Shown here one piece after another: positions 20,793 through 32,700 of a stretch of DNA of 34,753 bases; position 1 is the first letter of the stretch, and each line of letters starts with the position of its first letter. The notes under the pieces are model-generated. The model was given only the letters and a program-made list of their open reading frames with translations, was not told the origin of the DNA and ran no database searches. Made by a program: the position numbers and the translations under genes. This DNA is from Lingula anatina. Its lineage: Eukaryota; Brachiopoda; Lingulata; Lingulida; Lingulidae. The stretch covers positions 772,217 to 806,969 of the forward strand of contig NW_019775813.1 of NCBI RefSeq assembly GCF_001039355.2, given 5' to 3'.

Positions 20793-23700
20793 CTGCGGAA
20801 AAAAACAAAGGAGTATGTTTTTAATAAGATGATGAAAAAATTTATTCTACCAGAAAATTAATAAAATGTAATACTAGATCTTATGTTGAAATGAAAATCA
20901 CGACATTTTGACCTTATCTCAAGGCCTTCTTCAGGTGAACTGATTTTAAGTTGTCACCAGTGTCACATGTGATAAGCCTTCACCTTGATGAAATGTTTAT
21001 AATACATCTTTACTTTGGACATGTTTAAAACAAGATATTATAAAGATGGTGGTATCTGCAGAGAAAAACACAAGTATATGCCTGTTTTAGTGTGAGCTTT
21101 CATTTGCTGAATGTTTGAGGAGTACAGAATGCACAACATTGGGCTCACGGCTCCTTGGAGCTACAAAGATTTACTCAACATTTAAATCACAATAAATACA
21201 TATAAATCACAGTAAGTAATCAGATAAAACAGTATCTAACTTTCACAACTGTTCAAGTGAAAGAGAAACCCACTTCTTATGTAAGAACTGGCAACTTCCC
21301 TACCTGTGGAAACAATGGCCTCTCATCTCTGATGAACTTACAACAGTCCTCCATCAGTCTCTTGAAAGCCTTGGGGGTACCTGTCCTCACCTTGCTCATG
21401 TCTGGCTTCAGGTAACCCTTCCCCACCATGAACAAGATCTGAAAACAACACACACATAGTATCAACCTTGTGGTAGATATATCTAAAGATATGTAACTAT
21501 GGCGCAATATGCTTTATGCAGTTTTAGGCATATTTTTCAATGAAATACGAGTACTTTCATTATGCATTTCAAATAATACACTGCCAGCCCTCTTGCTATA
21601 TATGTCCTGAACACCCCTCACTGACTTTCTAGGTGTTCTAACGTATATCATTCAGGTGACAGTGTATTATCTTACACATACAACTTCTGAAGTCTTGTAA
21701 TAGATTCCTTTTGTCATCTTATGCAATAAACTAGTTCGAAGGAATGAGAACTTGGTCTCTCTCTCTCTCACCTGGTCTTTATTACTTATATTCTGGTATG
21801 GCAGCTGTCCAGTGATCAGCTCATAGGAGACAATGCCAAAGGCATACACATCAGAGTTAAATGTGTACGGGTTTTCTTCTTTCATGCGGATAACTTCTGG
21901 CGCCTGCAATGAAATAGTTACACAGTGCTGAACCTGGTGTGGAAAGTACAGCCTGCAGCGTTGCCATCTTGACACACATTTCATAAATTTTTTTTTAGGA
22001 CAGACTCCCATTGCTGATAGATGTTATTCCATGTTAGACAATGGATCTGTTGGGTGTGTTGTTTTATACCAACAGTTAACTGACATCAGGGGCATTCCTC
22101 AAGATTTTAAAATCTACCTTTGCAAACAAGTACACAGGTTTTCAGATCAGGATTATAGTCAGAGAGCAGCACTTGTCTGAAAGTAAGACAATTGAAAACT
22201 AGAGGATCAGAGAGGCAATACCACCTCCTGGGCATGTACTACCAGCTGGATTAGGCAGATAAAAGGGATGACAACCACAATTCCTTACCATCCACAATAT
22301 GGAGCCTGTGGGCTGCTGGAACTGGTGAGACCCGCTCCACCTCGTCTTCACTGTGGCCAGGCCAAAATCTCCTATTTTTACCGTTAAATCATCGTGTAAA
22401 AATATATCTGGTAATTTTTGTTAAGGATGTTACGTTCTATTCATTGCACCATTTACAATAATACAGTCAGGCAAGTTATTCAACGGCCAGTCAGTTGTTT
22501 GTACCTTTACATAAAAAGTATTTTTTAATGTAATTTATTTCACGTGCCAACATTATAAATCTCAAACTCTAAATGTGTTTCTGCACATAAAATAAATTTT
22601 CAACAAAAGATTAACTGATGACAGACTGGATCACTGAGAAAACACATCCAAAAACTCAACTGAAATCTATTTTGTTAAATCAGACCTTAACATATTTCTT
22701 GGGAATGATTCTGAACTATTTCCCTTAAAGAGCATATATTATGAACCATAAGAGAAATTAAAAAAAATTTGAACTTTCAATATTTTTAAAACCTTAATGT
22801 CTTTGACACCATATAATACAAGGATACTGTTAGTTTTCAGATCACGATGGATGATAAACTTGGCGTGAAGATAACTGAAACAAGAAAAAACTTGGTAATT
22901 AAAAATGATGCTACGCTATCTTTTTCAGATATTAAGTCTGATATTTTTTAATGCGATGATAATTTCAACATAAAACAATGAAACTACTTTGACTTGTATA
23001 AATAATAGTTATTTAACAAGTACCTCTTGTAGTTCGTTCATAGTTTTAACATTTTTTCAACTGAATGGGCTATTGATAGAACTTTTTGCTGGTGAGACAG
23101 TTCACAATGTCTGGCAACATTTATTCTATTTTTTCTTCTTTTCAACAAACTACTGGACATTATTGAAAGTGTAATAATGATTCAACAGTGTTTTAGTCAT
23201 TCTCCCTTAGCTTTTGTATACTTACATATATCATAATATTTCTTAAAATCTTTATTCCTATCAATGTAATATATTGTTAGTTTTAAGATATTGAAATAGA
23301 CATTATTATTTCACAAAGTCCTTACTCCATGCCCTGTGCTGTCTGTCTTGCTATGTCAATAAGCTGTATCATATCAAACTTGGACTCTAACACATGGAGA
23401 TGTTTGTACAAGCTAGAACCCTCACACCACTGTGTAACTATGGCCAGCTCAGGCTTGGATACACAACCCATGAACAGGAGGATGTTCACATGCCGAGTTT
23501 TTCTGGAAAAAAGAAAAAGAGAAATAACATTTTAGTAATACTCTCATATTGGCCATATAGAGAGAAAATTATTTCTATTTGCCTTACAGATTAATATGGT
23601 GAAAGCAGGAGGTGAGGAAGAATACTGAATATGAAAATGGATTATTTCAGGGTTCTAAGCTCTGGACATCAATGCTAATTCTAACAGTTTACTAGCATGA

Positions 23701-26700
23701 ATTCATTTTTCTTTCAATTGCTATGGTAGACTATGTATAACATGTCTTTGACAAGTGCATTCATTCCAAAGGACTATTCACGAAGAATTTATCAAACTAG
23801 CTACTGTGCACCAACTCAATGGGGACTCTCACTGATTGCAATCAGATTTAAAGACTTGCATTCAGCAGGAGTCCCCATGTTGTTTGTACACAGTAGGTCC
23901 ATAAATTCACTGTGAATGGCCCCTAAGGACACTGAATTCTACCTGAGAACTGCCACTTCATTCTTAAATGCTTGCATCTGGGCAGGTGTAGGCTCCACCA
24001 CATTCAACTTCTTGATTGCAATCGGCCCATGCCAGAATCCTTTGAATACAGTCCCATATGATCCAGACCCTATCCGCGTATGATACTCAATCTCGTCCAT
24101 TGGGATTTCCCAGTCTTCATTTGAGTCTCGCCTTCGTCGCTATTAAAAGATTAAAAGATCTTGGTGAAAACTTTTATATAAAATGATTTTCACATATCTG
24201 ACTCTGAGTGTCACATAACTGTCCTCAGTATGAACTTCACATAGTATACAGGCATCCATATTTTATTTTGAAATTTGTTTCAAGAATTTAATCTGGAATA
24301 CCAGCCAGGAGGCAGCACCTCCATAATCCAGAATGCCAGCGATTATGAGAGCATGGTTCAGACATGCAACTGGCCCATTGCTTCCATGTGCATACATGAC
24401 AGGTAGCCAAAACTTTCCGACTCACCAGATGAGCCAAAACTCTTTGAGACTCACCAGCTGAGCCAGAAGTCTTTCTGACTCACCATCTTAGCCAAAACTC
24501 TCCATCACTCACATCTTAGCCAAAACTCTCCATCACTCACATCTTAGCCAAAACTCTCCATCACTCACATCTTAGCCAAAACTCTCCATTACTCACCAGT
24601 TTAGCCAAAACTCTCCATCACTCACCAGCTCAGCCAAAACTCTCCATTTCTCACCAGCTTAGCCAAAACTCTCCATCACTCACCATCTTAGCCAAAACTC
24701 TCCATCACTCACCATTTTAGCCAAAACGCTCCATCACTCACCATCTTAGCCAAAACTCTCCATTTCTCACCAGCTTAGCCAAAACTTTTCTTTACTCACC
24801 AGTTTCTTTCCCAGCTCTGACTGGTCGGAGCCTGACCTGTGCCTCCATGGCTTGGTGTTGGTCGGGGAGGTGTTGGTACTCTGTGATTTGGTAGGACTAC
24901 TGGCCGGACTCTGGGGGGTCATGCCAGCAGGGACAGTCAACCCCTGGGCTGTGGAGGGGGGAGGAAGGAAAAAGGTATTAATTATTAATCTCCAAGACCT
25001 GTGATCACAGGTCTTATGGGATAAATCTGGTGATGTTTTATTTAATGCAGTATGTTGCCATGACTGGCAGGCATGAAATATAGCTTTAGGAAAAATTCAA
25101 GCACAATTTGTTGCTTTGGGAAAATGAAAAAATTTAATGAAATCATAAACAGAATGGTATTAAAATTCCTTTTGACTAGTTTTTTTCTTTTATTAATTTG
25201 GTTTTGGATTTATGTTCAGGACTTGATAAAAACTGTAAATATACACAAGTAGGAATCTCAACTCTCAAATTATCTGATATATTAGGGACCTCTTTCATGC
25301 ATACCACTAGGTTCAGAACAGCACTTCAGCAGCAGTTATCGAACTTCTTTAATTATCAGGCATCTCTGCAAACACTTTGGGATTGGGTCTTTAGATGAAT
25401 AATCAACAGGCCAAAAGTAGTCAAATACTTGGCTTTCTAGCTAAATAACCACTCAGATTTCTGACAAAAATGGTTCAAGAAATAGCATTTTTGTTTATTT
25501 GTTTCACCTGCCCAATGTAATGACCGCAGTGCTTGCTGGGATAGCTCCAATTATTCACTGCTTCACTCAAGTAATAACTTGTAGAAGATCTGTTCAAAGC
25601 ACGGTCTAATCTACTTCTCTGTTATAATTGAAGCATATATATATATATATATATGGGCAGTAAATCAATCTAGTATACTGATGTAAGTTTTACTGGATTG
25701 ATAGAATAATATTTAGTATTTTTCTGGTTTATTGGCTAGCTTCAGATGATAGTAAAATGGCATCCAGGGCTGTCAGCAATTATACTTTTCAAAATATGAA
25801 CTACATCATTGAGATGTCTTGTTTTCATTATAAGCCATATAATACATGACAACAAATAGAGCATGTATTCAATACTGTGAACAAAAATACAGAATAATGA
25901 ATGCTGGCAACCCTGTATGTCTACTGCCTAGCACTGCTGGTTTAATACAGGTCCTAGAAGACTTTAGGGAGGGGTGGGGGTAAAATCTTGTTTCAAACCA
26001 TTTACACACTTAACCATGTTTTTAAATAGGAGAGGTTTAAAGTTTGAGATCTGAATGCAATTTCACTTCAAAGATGATACTTACAAACACCTAAAAAGAA
26101 AATTTGACAGTTTTAGATATAAAACAAATCAGAGAGAACATTTTTTTTTAATTAAGCACAGTCCAGAGAAGTATCTATGGGTATTGTGATAAGTGTCTCA
26201 AGCTGGCTAGAGACTGGCCACTGATAAACAGACACCAAGTTTAGCTTTCATATCACCAGTGTGTCATATCACTTTAGACCTTTTCACACTGGGTGTGACA
26301 CTTGATTGTGTTGGATGTGACACTTGATTGTGTTAGATGTGATGATTGTATCAGGTGTAAAATGTCTGTACCTGCTGTGACATGATATTATTGGAAAAGG
26401 GAAGGTTAGGAAAATGCCTGTGGGCACCCTTTAACATGCCAATCATAATCATTAATATTATAATAATCATTACTGCAATGTTATTCCAAGCAACACCCAT
26501 AAAAGCAATCTACAGTGGTTTACTAAGAATCATCATTTTTCTTTCATTTCAGTTAGGTCAATGCAAGCCACCATCACTTTGTGCAGATCAGACACAGACT
26601 GATATCTTTTTTTTTTTTTTTTTTTTTTTTGTTGGTCTACAGGAATATTTCACAAGGAAGAGGATAATTATCAACTGGTATATTATAAAATAGTCTGGAG

Positions 26701-29700
26701 AAAATGTTTTACATGGTGGTAAGTATACATCATTCTGTGTCTGAATGCACCTCTTTGTTTTTTATCATTTTTTGTTGCAAAAGTTGGTGCAAGTTCAAAA
26801 TAAACAATTCTTTCAAAAATAAAAAGAAAGGCTGGACTTTTTCAAAGACCATATTTTTGGTTTATACCTAATTCAAAACTGAAGTGATAAAAATTTACAT
26901 TTTAGCAGACAATATACACAACACAATGGTAACAGAAATAAAAAAACTGAAATTTCAGTTTTTTTGCATTAAAATGATCAAAAAATAAAAAAATAAATAA
27001 ATAAAACAAAATAAAAAATACTAAACAAAAGTTTATTTTGAACATGTAACCAAAAAATTTTAGTTGTTCATTAAAGGTCAAATTGTTTGTTGGTATTAAT
27101 AACAGTTTTTAATGATTAGTGGGTTTAGGATTCTAGTCAGATAAAGCAAGCAAAACAGTCCACCCAACTGCCTGCTGTACCTCGAGATATTGTAGCATAC
27201 TGAAAATGTCTACTGGGACGGGCTGGAGCGCTACTGTCACTGGCGTGACGGTTTTTATCTTTAAAATTAGGTCTTGGAAAAGGGTCTGAAAATGATAAGA
27301 ATACAACATATGCTACTGCTAATCATAAAATAAATGTAAAAAAAAATAATAATAATAAAAAGAAACAAAGAAAGAAGCAAACAGTTACATTCATTGGTCA
27401 TCACTATGTAAAGGGAAAGGTAGCTCAGGGCTATGGGTTGTTACATAATTGTGACAAATAAGACAAATAAAAACAAAATGTCGGAAATAAAAAGCTGTAT
27501 AAATTTGTGTACTTGGTCACTCCTCAATAATTTTTCCCTCTGACACATTCCAATGATAATTTCCCTTTGATTTTTTTTTCTTTCTTTTTTCTTTCAGAAA
27601 AACAATCAATTCTATCAAATGGACCATGGCATGAAGAAATTTTAAAATTTCTCGGCTTCCACAATAACATTAGCACACCCCAACTTCAACTCTACCGAAT
27701 TCCCAAAAAGATCTCTCCCTCTTCGTACTTTGTTAATGATTATTTCACAACTCATAACACTGTGCAATAAATACTTTACAAGGCTATATAAAGTGGCGGT
27801 CCAACAAATCATCACAATATTTAGCTGTGCAATAAAACACCACACGCATGTCATCATAAATAAATTTTATACCACACGCGATCAACAGCGTCAAGTTAAA
27901 AATTACACATAATACTCCTAATGGCAGACTTAAAAGAAGCAAATCAACAACAACAACAAATTCAAGTGTGACATCAATGTTATCAATTTAATAATTGAAC
28001 CCTTACCTGGAGCACCAGAAATTATTCTTCTAACATATTCCTGAAGAAAAAAAGAAGAAAAGTTAATAAACTGATAGAATGGCTTTAATCCTAAAGTTTA
28101 TAATCCAAAGTATTCCTTATTCTGAGATTAATTATTGCTGCAATAGTCTAAATATTACTCACATGATGTAAAATAACTTATCATATTTCAAATAGATTTG
28201 ACGCTATAGAACACTTACATCAGCATATCTAAAGAGTTTCCACAACGCATTACGAAAACAAGTCCAAAAATCAGGAATTTGATAATGTTAAGATTACAAA
28301 AAAGACAATCATGACATCACAAATGAACCAGGCTGTCTGACCCATTTGACCTATAAGTAAGTTTTTTTTCTAAGCAAAAATTACTCCTCTTAGTTTGCAC
28401 ATTAGAAAAATGGTGAAGCACAGCTAGACTCTGACAATATGCTGAAATGGCTATGTCTACATATTATATGACATTTAGGCACAATATAAATAGAGCAATG
28501 TGCTGCATGCTTTCCACTTCCTCCAATTTCTCTACGTCACTGTGTAATAAAAACTCAGATCAGGTGACAGTTCTAATATTACAGCTAGTGAGCAAAGCCT
28601 GTTAATACACAGACGTCTGGCCATCAAAAACAGAAAAGAAAGAAAAAATTGCAGTAATAAAAAAATAATAAAAGGTTCACAATGATAGTACAAATATGAT
28701 AATTAAAATAACATATACTTTGAAAAGATCTGGATAAGCTGATGATATTATAAGGCCAGCTGAGAGTCTGCAAATAACACTACTGTGAATGATTTTGAAG
28801 AAAAGTGAATACACTGTCAGGGATTTACGTTTGTTAGTCTCCTTATCAACTGCCATCTTTGCTTCTCATATTGAAAGTCAGCTAAGAGTTGCATTCTATT
28901 ACAGTTGTTTTACCTATCAAACAGAAGAGCTACTTTTCCAAATGCTTATTTAGGCTCTAACTGTAATCATTTGCAGTTAGGTAAATCTTGTATCTGCGGT
29001 TGTATCTGTGGACTCAACTTGACATTAACAACCTTTTCCACATGTGAAAGAAATCTCAAAATCAAACATAAAAATACTCTGCATTGTCATTCAGCCAATG
29101 TAAAATTTTGCACAAAATATATTTTAAAAAAATTCATGAAAGAAAAACTACAAAAAATCTGATTAAAATCTATGTCACTGAAGACAATGCACAAATGATT
29201 AAGATTGACATCTTGCGCTTTTCAGTTTCTGGATTCTATCCAATATCTAACCTGCAGCTTGGTGCTGGGCCAAGTTCTCTCTCAATGACAAAATGATTAA
29301 AAAATTATTGATTTCTGACATTCAACATATAAAAGTGGAAAAGGTACAATAAACAGTTCCAATTTCATATGGCCATTCAGTATAAAAAGTGAATCGGGAA
29401 ATAATATATACACTACAACATGGTAGAGAAGAACACAAGTGCCAACTCATGGTACCACTTATAGGGATAACATGTAAAAAAAATCTTGGACAAAAAAAAA
29501 TCAGAGTTAAGTGGGATAATTTAAGTGTTTCTTCACAATTGTCACTTGAAAATTTCAAATTTTCAATTTTCGCAAGACCAATTTCTAAATCAGTAACTTG
29601 AAACAAAATGACATTACAATAAGTTATTAAACCTGATCTGTCAACCAAAAGCATTGCCATCCCTTAAATTGTTTATTTCCTTTCTTCCTATCTTGAGCAG

Positions 29701-32700
29701 GTCTTTCAAATATTAGCCTTGGTTTCAACATATGCTAAGCACGAATACAAATAAAGAGTCCAAAATGAAAATACCAATTTTCTAATAAGGTACTTTTACT
29801 ACTTTTCACCATTAATCAAACAACACAAACAGACATATTTGTGCACGAGAGACTACATGTGAGAGAAACACACATTTGACTACTAGATAACACATGAAAC
29901 TAGTGCTTAGCTACCATCTTAGATTCCAGTGACTATAGCCAACAAATACTGTATAGCAATCCTCGACGTTCACGTACGTACCTCGTCTACATCTGAGCCA
30001 ATAGCGTGCAAGCATACATTAGGTGCTGAGGAGGAACGTTCTGTGCCAATTGCTCGACCATTTTGGTTCTGAGGAACTGCCTGAGGCGGTGAGGCCAAGT
30101 TACTATAGAAACACGTAAACATGCCTTGTAACTATGGCAACGGTGGAGAGAAGTGAGCTAGTGGTGGTACAGAACCATTGGTGTTGTTTGACAACTCACA
30201 GCGACCTCTGGTGGCGAGGGTAGGAAACAAAACACTCAAGATGGTGGCCAAAGTCAGGACTTTTTCTCCTGACAATTCAATCTATTTGTATTTGAAATGT
30301 CTTTATATTGGTTCAACAAAGAGAGTCCAATATTGTGCTTTCAATTTGGCCATCTTCACTAGGTAAGATGCTTTGAAAACTTTTTTTTTCTGACAGTTCT
30401 GACAGTGGAGTTGGTACACTAGTACAGAGATCTGGACAGTTTGAAACAAAAATCTCAAATTCTGTGTACAGCATTTTGGAGAATATATCACGTCAAATTA
30501 AACAATTACCAGAGGATGAACTGTGCAGGTTGCTTATAAATTTATTCTCAGGTCTGTTTTGATTTATCACATGTGAAACCAAACAGCCTTTTGCAACTCT
30601 CTAACAACGTGTATCCCCACTGTAAGAACAGTTTTGTTTCCTCCCATCCCCCACACAGGAGCACTGTGCCACACCCACCCTTCTGTACCCTGGGGACAAT
30701 ATACATCATCATATGCACATCAGTAGTAAGGGGAGGGGAACAACAGCAGCAGTGGTGCCAGTGGCTGCAGGCAGGAACAACAACAACACACAATATGGGG
30801 GTATACAGAAAAAAAAAGAAACCATGCACATTGTCTGCATCGTGACCTCTGACCTCTCATCTCGGCCTACCTCTTGCCCGATGTCCGCCATGTTCACATG
30901 ACAGGACACATTTGGTGCCGAGTTGGCACGGTCGCGGCGCTCCAGCGGCGGGGCTCTGCCGGAACGCGGCACACTCACAGGGGAGCTGGGCAGAGGCAAA
31001 AGTTGTGGAGCGTTTTGACCATTAGGGTCGGCTAATAAACTGAAATAAAAGGGGTAGACAAGGATTTGGTTCTCGTGGCTTGCACACCCGGGGGTCAGCC
31101 ATGTTAGATGAGATGCTGTTAAAACCAAAGCAATGTTAGAGATGACTACGCACCATAAGCAGAGTATCCATTTTGAGAATGAAATGAAGTCGAAGGAGAA
31201 GGGCTGTTGCAGTTGGAGAGAGAGTATTGTAAAACATGATGTGCTGGTTGATGAGTGTTGTGTACTTTGTTATGTATTCATAGTGCTTGTAACAAAAGTG
31301 AACAGTTGTTTTTACAGTATAAATGAAGAGTAAGTATTAATTGTCCAAAGCACTGTTAGTATGATGAGAACTTGATAACAGACTTGCAGCTGACAAGCTA
31401 TTTCATCCAGTGCACCCCCTCAATTCTTACTCCCTTTCTTTACAAACTTTCCTGCAACATAACACCTTTCGGCTATGTTTATAGACTTGATATTTGAGAA
31501 ATTAGAGAACTGACATCAGACTAGCAGATAAAAATTTGAATTTTTCAAAATGGACTGGTGGCAATTTATGTGGTTGTTTTACATAAACATTTCATTACAG
31601 ACAGATTTCATCATTGGGCTACTTAATTTTTAATAAGTCCTGTAGTTTTCCAAGATCTACCAGTCTGGCCAATCACTGAGCCGAATAGTGTAAAGAACAG
31701 TCAGCTCTTCATATTGTGATTAAACTAACTACTTTATTAGCAAAGCAGCAGTATTTATATTTGCATTTCATAAATATAAGAAGGTTATGCCACGTCTACT
31801 GAGTTGAAAACAAAGCATTTTGCAGCAGAGAATGTTGCAGGTAAAGTTTGTGAGAGTAAGTTTTATAACAACAAGTACCACGTTGGGGTTAGAGATCTCA
31901 TAGAGCTTCTATGATATATCCTAGAATATAAACAAACAGTTTGATCATTATGCAAAAATCATATCTACTATGAATTAGTAATAACAAGCCGTAGGGTCAA
32001 ATTCTTGGTTGGATTTCACCTCAGTGGTATTAGTTACAAACAGAGTTTACCCACAAGTAAAATCCAACGTAAAACCTGGAAAGTACTGAGTTTAAACCCA
32101 GTGTTAAACCTGTTTAAACCCAGTATTAAAAACCCCCAAGTTTAAAACTGACAAGAAACATGGTGCTGAAGTATTTCAAATGACAAGGGTTGGGTTAGAA
32201 TTCCTGTATTATTAGTTCTTTTTCCATCCCATAAAACCATGCTGCTAGTCTGTGCTAATAAATCTACGAGTGGTCAAAGCAAAGTATTGGCAAGTACTAA
32301 ATAAATAAATAAATATATATGTATATAATAGCTATGCAAATACAAAATACACTGAAATATATGTTACAAACAAAGAAAAATAACTTCTTTATACATTTTA
32401 CGTAAGTTGAACAATATCCCAGTACTTCAATATAATTATGCAAATATTACTCTGAGAAAATCATTAAAAATACTTTACACTTTACCACGTTATCCTGTAA
32501 ATCAACACTGCTATAATCTGTACCAAGAATAATGCTGGACCGAGAGAGTTAACCTCAAGCTTACAAATTTGTTTTTTAAGATGCCAGCCATCCCACTTAC
32601 TGTTTAAATTGCTCTAACATGTCTTTTTCACTGAAGGGTTTCTCTTTGGTGACAGACAAGAAGACGTCGTTGGTGTCCTGTTGACAGAGAGCAGGCACCC

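Noticed and set aside
22800-22874. Apparent loss of the Raf catalytic-loop Asn (HRDLKTNS followed by an unfamiliar peptide)
   Set aside because: It is a read-through of a donor. AACA|GTATCC at 22828/22827 splices to AT-ATA-TTT at 22407 and restores HRDLKTNN-IFLHDDL, with vertebrate-like exon lengths (47 and 119).
30548-30845. Overlapping open frames on both strands between the CR2 exons
   Set aside because: They lie in the 768-bp intron, are low-complexity (poly-Cys/Val or Asn/Thr), and do not join the Raf frame.
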